11,708 nt of DNA, from positions 1-11,708 of the forward strand of contig JAHIUG010000100.1 of assembly GCA_018817245.1 (NCBI GenBank), in the 5' to 3' direction. Position 1 is the stretch's first letter. Every line of letters starts with the position of its first letter. Shown piece by piece: positions 6,229 through 11,708 of the stretch. The position numbers were made by a program, and so were the translations under genes. The notes beneath the pieces were generated by a model that ran no database searches, had not been told where the DNA came from, and saw only the letters and a list, made by a program, of their open reading frames with translations. Source of the stretch: Patescibacteria group bacterium. GTDB lineage: Bacteria > Patescibacteriota > Patescibacteriia > 2-12-FULL-60-25.

Positions 6229-7455
6229 ATGACTACCTACGACTTATTTCACGGTTCGTTGAGCAACCTGCTTAGAACTCGCGGAAGATCCATACTCACC
6301 ATGACCGGCATAGTAATAGGAATTATGTCGGTTATTTTGATGTTGTCCATAGGCGAAGCCGCACAGGGTTTTATATTGGATCAGGTTTCCGCGTTTGGAA
6401 CCGACGTGGTCATGATCTCTAACGGCTCTGAGGCTCATCAATACATGCCGGATCTTTTTCTGAAAGAGTCAATCACCATGAAAGATGTGGAAAAACTACA
6501 GCAAACCCCTTGGGTTACTTCTGTCGTCGGTCGGCAATATCAAGATGATAAATTAACGGCCAACGGATTGGATGCGAATATTCAGCTAGTGGGCACCATG
6601 CCGGACGAAATAGAGCTTGGCACGATGAAAGTTGAACAAGGATTTTTTCTCACACAGGAAGATGTAGACAGCCATTCACGCGTGGCCGTGCTCGGCAACG
6701 ACATAGCTAAGGATGCTTTTGGTCAAGAAGACCCCATCGGCAAACGTATTAAAATTTCAAAGGTCAGCTTCAGGGTCATTGGCGTTCTTGAAAGAACTGG
6801 TTCGCGCGGTGTTCAAAATTTAGATGAGCAGGTACTCGTGCCGATCACTTCGGTTTTGGATCTTTATAATAAAAAATATGTAATGTTCATTACCGCAAAA
6901 ACGTCTCTGGACCAAAGAGAGGCCAAACAACGTTTGCAGATATTGATGCGCGAGCAGCATGATATTGACAATCCTGAAGGTGATTTGGAAAAAGACGATT
7001 TCGCAATCAATACTCAGGAAGATATCGCGCGCATCACCGGCGAAATCACTCAAATTTTGCAGATAATGCTGATCTCAGTCGCGGCTATTTCACTACTCGT
7101 GGGCGGGATCGGAATCATGAATATCATGTACGTATCAGTGACCGAAAGGATAAAGGAAATCGGACTGCGAAAATCTTTAGGCGCACAAAAAAAAGATATT
7201 CTAAGACAATTCTTAGCTGAAGCGGTAATGCAAACTTTGCTTGGTGGCATCATCGGAATTGTATTCGGTATAGGATTAACCTGGATCGCCATTAAAATAA
7301 TAAATTATTTTCAATCCGGTTGGACTTTTTCCCCATCAATCAATGGAATGGCTCTTGGTCTTTTGGTTTCCGCTTCCATCGGAATAATTTTCGGTTACTT
7401 CCCGGCAAGGCGAGCGGCAGGACTTAAGCCGATCGAAGCGCTGCGTCATGAATAA
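6229..7455 (+). CDS. MacB/FtsX-type ABC permease, paralogue 1
   Basis: A 408-aa inner-membrane permease with the four-helix MacB/FtsX layout. TM1 is about 22-44 (SILTMTGIVIGIMSVILML). A large extracytoplasmic MacB-type domain covers about 45-270 and contains EDPIGKRIKISKVSFRVIGV, the usual core motif. TM2 is about 276-305, TM3 about 331-356 and TM4 about 372-391. The GIMNIMYVSVTERIKEIGLR segment is the coupling region that contacts the ATPase. It ends in the family-typical PARRAAGLKPIEALRHE. There is no fused ATPase domain, unlike E. coli MacB; the ATPase is the preceding gene, two bases upstream. MacB-type exporters move peptides, macrolides or lipoproteins by mechanotransmission; the substrate here cannot be read from sequence. 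Confidence 0.94.
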   Translation: MTTYDLFHGSLSNLLRTRGRSILTMTGIVIGIMSVILMLSIGEAAQGFILDQVSAFGTDVVMISNGSEAHQYMPDLFLKESITMKDVEKLQQTPWVTSVVGRQYQDDKLTANGLDANIQLVGTMPDEIELGTMKVEQGFFLTQEDVDSHSRVAVLGNDIAKDAFGQEDPIGKRIKISKVSFRVIGVLERTGSRGVQNLDEQVLVPITSVLDLYNKKYVMFITAKTSLDQREAKQRLQILMREQHDIDNPEGDLEKDDFAINTQEDIARITGEITQILQIMLISVAAISLLVGGIGIMNIMYVSVTERIKEIGLRKSLGAQKKDILRQFLAEAVMQTLLGGIIGIVFGIGLTWIAIKIINYFQSGWTFSPSINGMALGLLVSASIGIIFGYFPARRAAGLKPIEALRHE

Positions 7456-7463
7456 TATTTGGT

Positions 7464-8696
7464 ATGCGAATCTCTGATCTCATAAACCTTTCCGGAAAGG
7501 AACTACTCGTACACAAGAGTCGCTCGGCTTTGGCTATGCTTGGAATTGTAATTGGAATCGCATCGGTAATTTTAATGATTTCAATAGGGCAGGCCGCGGA
7601 AAATTATCTTCTGTCTCAAGTCGCGTCCTATGGAAGCGACCTCGTACTAGTGGCTAACGGTTCAGGCGAAGTGCAGGCCGGTCCTCCGAATATTTTTTTG
7701 AAACAGACTCTGACTAACAAAGATTATAAAAAACTTAAAAATCTAAGCTGGACTCGCGGAGTCAGCGCATCGGTTATTACGACCGACCTGGTAACTTTTG
7801 GTAAAACAAATGTGTTCTCCACAATAAGCGGAACTTCGCAGGATGAACTTGAACTATCCAATCTTCTGATTGCCTACGGTCGCTATCTGGATGAAACGGA
7901 TTTGGACAGCCGGTCACGGGTTGTGGTACTTGGACAAAAAGTCGCAAAAAATCTTTTTGGAGAAGAAGATCCGATAGGAAAAAAAATAAAAATCAACAAA
8001 CTCCAATTCAGAGTGATTGGTATATTGCAAAAGGCCGGCACACAATATTTCACGGATATGGATCAGATAATAGCCATGCCATTTACCACGTTCTTTGACG
8101 TTTACAATAAAAATCGTTTGCAATTCCTCACGGTAAAAACCGGAGACATTGATCCGAATGAGGCCAAAGAGCTGATACGCATTACAATGCGCGAGTCTCA
8201 CAATATTTCCAATCCGGAAAATGATCTGACTAAAGATGACTTTAGTCTGTCCACAAGAGACGACGCGGTGGAAAGCGCTAACGTGATTGGATTGATACTC
8301 CAAATACTTCTTACTTCTATTGCCTCGGTCTCCTTATTCGTTGCCGGAATTGGAATAATGAATATTATGTACGTAAATGTGACTGAACGAACTCAGGAGA
8401 TTGGACTAAGAAAAGCAATCGGCGCAGCGCCCGGAGATGTGCTTGGACAATTTTTAATTGAATCGATTTTGCTAACCATGTCTGCCGGCATTGCAGGAAT
8501 TGTCCTTGGCGTCGCTCTAACCTGGATTGCGATTCAAATCATTCTGCAATTTCAAACCGGCTGGAGTTTTGTGGTTCCGCTTCACGGTGTGATTGTGGCT
8601 TTCGTTTTTGCGGCGACCGTTGGTATTGTATTCGGCTATTTCCCAGCTCGCCGTGCAGCCAAACTCAGACCGGTTGAATCGCTGAGATATGAATAA
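7464..8696 (+). CDS. MacB/FtsX-type ABC permease, paralogue 2
   Basis: A 410-aa permease, collinear with the preceding gene and clearly a tandem-duplicate relative. Shared stretches include EDPIGKKIKINKLQFRVIGI, GIGIMNIMYVNVTER, LTWIAIQII and the C-terminus FGYFPARRAAKLRP. TM1 is about 22-44 (SALAMLGIVIGIASVILMI), with the extracytoplasmic domain in the middle and TM2-TM4 in the last 150 residues. The central parts of the extracytoplasmic domains differ most. A single ATPase gene for two permeases points to a heterodimeric transmembrane unit, though two alternative homodimers are possible. It starts 8 bases after the first permease without a Shine-Dalgarno. It is the last gene before the operon terminator. 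Confidence 0.94.
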   Translation: MRISDLINLSGKELLVHKSRSALAMLGIVIGIASVILMISIGQAAENYLLSQVASYGSDLVLVANGSGEVQAGPPNIFLKQTLTNKDYKKLKNLSWTRGVSASVITTDLVTFGKTNVFSTISGTSQDELELSNLLIAYGRYLDETDLDSRSRVVVLGQKVAKNLFGEEDPIGKKIKINKLQFRVIGILQKAGTQYFTDMDQIIAMPFTTFFDVYNKNRLQFLTVKTGDIDPNEAKELIRITMRESHNISNPENDLTKDDFSLSTRDDAVESANVIGLILQILLTSIASVSLFVAGIGIMNIMYVNVTERTQEIGLRKAIGAAPGDVLGQFLIESILLTMSAGIAGIVLGVALTWIAIQIILQFQTGWSFVVPLHGVIVAFVFAATVGIVFGYFPARRAAKLRPVESLRYE

Positions 8697-8701
8697 AAAC
8701 T

Positions 8702-8733
8702 AAAACCCCGATCTTAGTAGACCGGGGTTTTTT
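8702..8733 (+). terminator. Operon terminator, probably bidirectional
   Basis: A 9-bp stem, AAAACCCCG (8702-8710) with CGGGGTTTT (8723-8731), a 12-nt loop, and Ts to 8733. It starts 5 bases after the second permease stop. On the minus strand the hairpin is followed by TTTTAGTTTTT, so it can also end the convergent gene at 8747-9367. Confidence 0.92.
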
Positions 8734-8746
8734 GAGTTGAAATGGA

Positions 8747-9367
8747 TTAGAATCGGAGCGCTAACAAAAACCTGGGTGCATGTGTGCCATTCTCCGGATC
8801 GAAGAAGTAACCGAGTTCGCATCCGAATGGCGCTTTGGCCAGACCCACATGCGGGCCGAATGTGACTCCATCATTCACTTGTTCGCCATGAACACCGATA
8901 TTCAGATATTCGAGCGGAAATCCGTCGAACGAGAAATATCCGTAGAATTCAGCGCTGCTTCCGTTCAGACCGAAATATGTTTCAGCCTCAGCAAACACAG
9001 AAAACTTGTTCTCCAAAAAACTCAGAATGGCCCACATGGAAGTGATGGCTCCATTCTCCCCTTCCGGATACCAGCCCCAGTTCATACCAACCTGAGGAGA
9101 CAACCAAAGCGTGTACGCATCACGTTTAATTGTGAAGGTTGGACCGAGGTAGAAAAAGGCGAACTTCACATCAGATGAAGGCAGGAAAAAGCCTGCCAAC
9201 TGCGTGCGCACGCCTGTCTTTTGAGCTACTTCGCGCTCAGCCGCCAACACCATCTGAAGCTGTGCGCCGCCCCAAGACATGGACTCTGCTTTGGCTTGAT
9301 TTGGATAGATAATTGAAAGTACTACTGACAGAACCGTCATAATGACGGGCTTTGTTGTATGTGTCAT
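8747..9367 (-). CDS. Secreted outer-membrane-beta-barrel-like protein, unknown function
   Basis: A 206-aa protein with a Sec signal peptide: basic start, hydrophobic core MTVLSVVLSIIYP, and a likely signal peptidase I site after AKA at residue 27. The mature part has no hydrophobic helix. It has repeated alternating aromatic/polar strands separated by Gly/Asn/Asp turns (YTLWLSPQVGMNWGWYPEG, KFSVFAEAETYFGLNG, AEFYGYFSFDG, FLLALRF). The C-terminal residue is Phe, as in proteins recognised by the outer-membrane BAM machinery. I do not recognise a named family, and a soluble beta-sandwich is possible. If the host is a single-membrane CPR bacterium, a barrel of this type is unexpected. The start at 9367 is fixed by AAAGGAGG at 9373-9380. 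It has its own promoter and sits convergent to the exporter operon. Confidence 0.82.
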   Translation of the reverse strand: MTHTTKPVIMTVLSVVLSIIYPNQAKAESMSWGGAQLQMVLAAEREVAQKTGVRTQLAGFFLPSSDVKFAFFYLGPTFTIKRDAYTLWLSPQVGMNWGWYPEGENGAITSMWAILSFLENKFSVFAEAETYFGLNGSSAEFYGYFSFDGFPLEYLNIGVHGEQVNDGVTFGPHVGLAKAPFGCELGYFFDPENGTHAPRFLLALRF

Positions 9368-9372
9368 AGCGT

Positions 9373-9380
9373 CCTCCTTT
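9373..9380 (-). promoter_or_regulatory. Strong ribosome binding site of the barrel-like gene
   Basis: AAAGGAGG on the minus strand, 5 nt before the ATG at 9367. It is one of only two strong Shine-Dalgarno sites noted in this window. Confidence 0.85.
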
Positions 9381-9392
9381 CATGACAACAAA

Positions 9393-9421
9393 AACCTAGC
9401 AGAATATGAGCATTTCGTCAA
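9393..9421 (-). promoter_or_regulatory. Promoter of the barrel-like gene
   Basis: TTGACG (9416-9421), a 17-bp spacer, then TAGGTT (9393-9398) preceded by TGC, an extended -10. The layout matches the NlpC/P60 promoter. The stop codon of the out-of-frame DEAPDRIGFRK tail (9418-9420) lies inside this -35 box. Confidence 0.7.
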
Positions 9422-9489
9422 TTATCCATACTCGACCTCACTTCTATACCCTCAGTCTTGCGGAAACCAATGCGATCAGGTGCTTCATC
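9418..9489 (-). pseudogene. Out-of-frame C-terminal tail, DEAPDRIGFRK copy 1
   Basis: Directly at the stop of the HESQH gene, in the +1 frame, 23 codons read DEAPDRIGFRKTEG followed by IEVRSSMDN and a TGA. The same peptide ends the gene entering from the right edge (11620-11708). Compared with that copy, over the first 14 codons, six changes are synonymous and one codon changes an amino acid. The tail is therefore real coding sequence, cut off from its gene by a one-base shift or reached by frameshifting. Confidence 0.75.
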
Positions 9490-10870
9490 ATTTAACGCTT
9501 TCTTTTATAGCCGAGCTCACAATCCACTCCCAACGTTCCAGCGGCTGACTGATCAAAAGCGGGAGGAGTGTTTCCCGAAGTTTGGTTTGATGACTGGTGT
9601 CATATTCGTCTACGCTTTTTAAAATATCCAATCCATTTTTCATGGCTTCGTTCCATTTACCGGATAGTCCTGAGAGCTTTTTCGCAAATTCAATGCGCAA
9701 AGCTTCGGCCGGATCATCGCTTTCCGCATTCGTGTTCGCTAATCTTCCAGCCACCTTGGCTAAATCCGCAAACATAACGCGGCTCTTCAGAGCACCTGGA
9801 TTAATGGCTAAAGTCTTTAATATGTTTGGCGGCATACGAGAAAGTAAAATATCCAAACCCGTACAAGCGGTAATAAAGGATTCTTTCGCGCCATTTATGT
9901 AAAGTGTAAATATATCTTCAATCTCAGAATTTTGCGTTCCACTTAAATAAAAAGCCAATAGCTCCTCCTTGACCGTAGCCTCCACACCCGATTTTTCCAA
10001 CTTTTTATAAAAAGCATCAAGCTGTTTGTGCAATTTCTCTATTAACTTATTAACAAAAGCGATTTGCGCGTCCTCATCCTTTGATTGAACTTCTTTGATA
10101 CTCCTGTCCCCTTCGCCAAGAGAGGCTGCGATATCTTTTATGGCTGCTCCTGAACTAAGAAAGGTATCAACCAGCGGCCGACAGTACAAACTATTTTCTG
10201 CGTGCTGCGATTCATGCCGAACTACTGATTCTAAATCAACCTCACGCGCTTTAGCCTCCTTACCATTGATAATAATGGCGGATTCAACCGTCATGCCCTC
10301 ACCCAGCTGTTTGCTCCTTATAAAAAACGCACCCATGGGAACTTGCCTTCCGATTTCTTCTCGAATTTCTTCTGCCTCCGGACCGGCAAGAGCTCCCATC
10401 TCCTGAAATATATCAACCCCGGGTTGGATGGCTTGAGCTACGTCAAGTGCATCATCGCAGACAAAAATCAAATTAGTATCATCCGGATATAGATCCACTT
10501 TGCCAAATGTGTCAGAGGCTGAAAAGAGCTCTTTAAATAATTCTGATGCGTATTGTTCTCCAAAACGTTCTTGATAAGACTGTTTAACAGCCTGGGTGGT
10601 TTGACGACGCTCCAACAACAAACGAACGCCTTTTAAGAAACTTTCTTTTTGCCGTGGGCCAAAGTCAAACTCATCAGTTACTTTTTCAGCGTCAGATAAT
10701 TGCGCTTTGCCCCCTTCGTCAATCAATTCTTTTACCCTACGAACCGCATCGCCAAATTGCAATAGTTGTTCGAATGTTTTGGATTTCAATTTGGGAGTGC
10801 GGTCTCCGCGTTCGACAATTGGCTGCTCTGTACCTAGATTTTCAGCTGATGGAATTTGTTCTTTGGGCAT
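9488..10870 (-). CDS. HESQH zinc-peptidase-like protein of unknown family
   Basis: A 460-aa, mostly helical, charged protein with no signal peptide or membrane helix. Residues 216-227 read SVVRHESQHAEN, an HExxH zinc-binding motif (219-223). About 80 residues on, KEELLAFYLSG supplies Glu302/Glu303 in an EExxA-like context, as in the third ligand of gluzincin metallopeptidases. The preceding strand VESAIIINGKEAK is consistent with the edge strand such folds have before the HExxH helix. The first 30 residues are probably disordered, and the region after 320 is all-helical and unrecognised. A cytoplasmic metallopeptidase is a reasonable inference; the substrate is unknown. ATG 10870 has only a weak AAGTGA upstream. 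The annotated stop (TGA 9488-9490) may not be the ancestral end, because a conserved tail continues in the +1 frame. Confidence 0.85.
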   Translation of the reverse strand: MPKEQIPSAENLGTEQPIVERGDRTPKLKSKTFEQLLQFGDAVRRVKELIDEGGKAQLSDAEKVTDEFDFGPRQKESFLKGVRLLLERRQTTQAVKQSYQERFGEQYASELFKELFSASDTFGKVDLYPDDTNLIFVCDDALDVAQAIQPGVDIFQEMGALAGPEAEEIREEIGRQVPMGAFFIRSKQLGEGMTVESAIIINGKEAKAREVDLESVVRHESQHAENSLYCRPLVDTFLSSGAAIKDIAASLGEGDRSIKEVQSKDEDAQIAFVNKLIEKLHKQLDAFYKKLEKSGVEATVKEELLAFYLSGTQNSEIEDIFTLYINGAKESFITACTGLDILLSRMPPNILKTLAINPGALKSRVMFADLAKVAGRLANTNAESDDPAEALRIEFAKKLSGLSGKWNEAMKNGLDILKSVDEYDTSHQTKLRETLLPLLISQPLERWEWIVSSAIKESVK

Positions 10871-10899
10871 AAAAAGTCACTTAAATTGAATTAGACAAA

Positions 10900-10905
10900 A
10901 CTATA
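10900..10905 (-). promoter_or_regulatory. Candidate -10 box of the HESQH gene
   Basis: TATAGT on the minus strand, about 30 bases before the ATG. The nearest -35-like hexamers, TTGACC (10926-10931) and TTGATC, lie at 20 and 14 bp, both off the optimal spacing. The assignment is weak. Confidence 0.45.
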
Positions 10906-10927
10906 GTAACCCGCGCTTTGATCAAGG

Positions 10928-11002
10928 TCAAAAACCTGTCTTCAAACCCTCGGTCTTGCGAAAACCTATTCGATCCGGTGCTTAGTCTCCCAGATTTTTC
11001 AA
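10928..11002 (-). pseudogene. Orphan C-terminal tail remnant, DEAPDRIGFRK copy 2
   Basis: Minus-strand codons read LKNLGD, stop (TAA where the other copies have GAA), then APDRIGFRKTEG, LKTGF and TGA. An in-frame TAG lies just upstream of LKNLGD, so there is no gene body attached. Relative to copy 1, over 14 codons, six differences are synonymous and one is the nonsense change. It looks like the end of a deleted gene of the same tail family, left between the bidirectional terminator and the HESQH gene. Confidence 0.75.
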
Positions 11003-11010
11003 CTAAAACA

Positions 11011-11046
11011 AAAATAGCCCCCTTTTTTGGCAAGGGAGGCTATTTT
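11011..11046. terminator. Bidirectional hairpin terminator
   Basis: Arms 11011-11024 (AAAATAGCCCCCTT) and 11032-11046 (AAGGGAGGCTATTTT) pair over 14 bp with one bulged A and a 7-nt loop. Runs of T follow on both strands (ATTTTTTATT on plus, ATTTTTG on minus). On the minus strand it ends the AT-rich gene at 11097. Confidence 0.9.
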
Positions 11047-11096
11047 TTATTCTTTACTTAATTTTTCTTTCTTTCTATATTGTCCAATTCTATTTT

Positions 11097-11588
11097 CTAT
11101 ACTTTTTCTGCTGCTTCTCTTTGTTTTTTTGTCATTGCTGATATTAGTGGTGCATCTTCATTGCCTATTTGAATTAACTCTCCATCTTGAACTACCATAT
11201 CCCATATATCATGGAATTTAGACCCACCTAAGTCATCAATTATTTTTTTAGAAGATTCCTGTTTTCCCTCTTTTATAAACCAACCCTCTTCATCTTCAGA
11301 GATATTATCCCCAATAAATAATACGGTAAATTCCATACCATCTGGAAGATCAGTACTGTTCACACGCGCATGATCGAGTCTCTGTATTTCTTTTATAAAA
11401 GGATGACCGGCACCACTTTCCCAACCATCTTTAGTTAGAATAGACTCCATTTTTTCAATAGATGCCTCTGTCATTTCCAAATGACTTTTTTCTTCGTCTT
11501 GAGCTGGCGACATACCCTCACTCATTATTTTTTCTGACATATGTTTAAAAAACATTAAATTATTTATATTTAGTAAACATTGTTTCAC
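11097..11588 (-). CDS. Hypothetical AT-rich protein, 163 aa or shorter
   Basis: I do not recognise a family. The protein is acidic and soluble, with no signal peptide or membrane helix. A helical N-terminal part (EASIEKMESILTKDG) is followed by a mixed region with a probable beta hairpin (DGMEFTVLFIGDNISEDEEG, WFIKEG) and a second part SKFHDIWDMVVQDGELIQIG. It ends in a basic helix (MTKKQREAAEKV). Start is uncertain. GTG 11588 follows a GAGGGGGG run; in-frame ATGs lie at 11555, 11540, 11525 and 11513, and the leader between 11513 and 11588 is low-complexity. The gap to the stop of the preceding gene is about 31 bases, so co-transcription is plausible; a TTGACA at about 11600 has no good -10 partner. 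Base composition is visibly AT-richer than the two genes to its left. The terminator at 11011-11046 ends it. Confidence 0.7.
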   Translation of the reverse strand: MKQCLLNINNLMFFKHMSEKIMSEGMSPAQDEEKSHLEMTEASIEKMESILTKDGWESGAGHPFIKEIQRLDHARVNSTDLPDGMEFTVLFIGDNISEDEEGWFIKEGKQESSKKIIDDLGGSKFHDIWDMVVQDGELIQIGNEDAPLISAMTKKQREAAEKV

Positions 11589-11619
11589 CCCCCCTCAAAT
11601 GTCAAACAGCCATTATTAC

Positions 11620-11708
11620 TTATTCCAACCCGATCTCAACTCCGGTTGTTTTACGAAAACCAATTCGATCAGGTGCTTCATCACCTAAACCGAACATTGA
11701 TCCGAAGA
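11620..11708 (-). CDS. C-terminus of a gene entering from the right edge, DEAPDRIGFRK tail copy 3
   Basis: Twenty-nine codons are visible before a TAA at 11620-11622: FGSMFGLGDEAPDRIGFRK, then TTGVEIGLE. The reading frame is open to the window edge. The tail DEAPDRIGFRKTxG is the one seen out of frame after the HESQH gene and as an orphan at 10928-11002, and here it is intact. The rest of the protein is outside the window, so its function is unknown. It may be a paralogue of the HESQH protein, but the visible residues before the tail (FGSMFGLG) do not match that protein's end. Confidence 0.72.
   Translation of the reverse strand, partial: FGSMFGLGDEAPDRIGFRKTTGVEIGLE

Noticed and set aside
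7914..8303. 129-aa minus-strand open frame inside permease 2
   Set aside because: It lies wholly antisense to a clear MacB-type permease and has no recognisable domain, start signal or composition of its own.
8780..9178. 132-aa plus-strand open frame opposite the barrel-like gene
   Set aside because: It is antisense to a gene with signal peptide, ribosome site and promoter. The translated text looks like a frame shadow.
9488..9490. TGA read as glycine (Gracilibacteria/SR1 code)
   Set aside because: Reading through TGA in frame gives TGA AGC ACC..., not the conserved tail. TGA also closes the adaptor gene at 5472-5474, and no internal TGA was seen in recognisable genes.
9430..11690. CRISPR-like or insertion-sequence repeat formed by the three DEAPDRIGFRK segments
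   Set aside because: The copies are irregularly spaced, differ mainly at synonymous codon positions and have no inverted ends or transposase, so they are coding tails.

Overview
The window reads as a piece of a small-genome bacterial chromosome, most likely from the Candidate Phyla Radiation (Patescibacteria, Parcubacteria-like). This is an inference. It rests on gene style: a LeuRS with a divergent active-site neighbourhood, an AbrB/HlyD/MacB exporter operon, and a winged-HTH/GHKL-ATPase/DUF4325 protein, alongside several proteins I cannot place. Gene density is high, many genes lack a Shine-Dalgarno sequence, and strong AAGGAGG-type sites appear at only a few starts. TGA is used as a stop and I saw no in-frame TGA in recognisable genes, so the standard bacterial code (table 11) applies. 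No tRNA, rRNA, CRISPR array or transposase was seen.

Left part (1-3262, minus strand): the N-terminal half of leucyl-tRNA synthetase runs off the left edge. Behind it lies a repeat-rich spacer, then a regulator-like protein (winged HTH + GHKL ATPase + STAS-like DUF4325), then an NlpC/P60 cysteine peptidase. These last two genes are unrelated, yet they share an almost identical 55-56 bp 3' end: the last four codons plus stop, followed by the same intrinsic terminator.

Centre (3389-8733, plus strand): a tight five-gene operon diverges from the NlpC/P60 gene. It encodes an AbrB/SpoVT-like DNA-binding protein, a long HlyD/MacA-type adaptor, a MacB/LolD-type ABC ATPase and two paralogous MacB/FtsX-type permeases, and ends in a strong hairpin terminator. 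The likely assembly is one ATPase dimer driving a permease heterodimer, with the adaptor docked outside the membrane and the AbrB protein as a candidate autoregulator.

Right part (8747-11708, minus strand): a secreted protein that looks like an outer-membrane beta-barrel, a 460-aa protein with a HESQH zinc-peptidase-like motif, a bidirectional terminator, an AT-rich 163-aa protein of unknown function, and the C-terminus of a gene entering from the right edge. The most unusual signal is here. A C-terminal peptide, DEAPDRIGFRKTxG, is encoded three times. It is intact at the end of the right-edge gene, out of frame just past the stop of the HESQH gene, and an orphan with a nonsense codon upstream of the HESQH gene. 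Differences among the copies fall mostly at synonymous positions, so this was a selected protein tail rather than a random DNA repeat.
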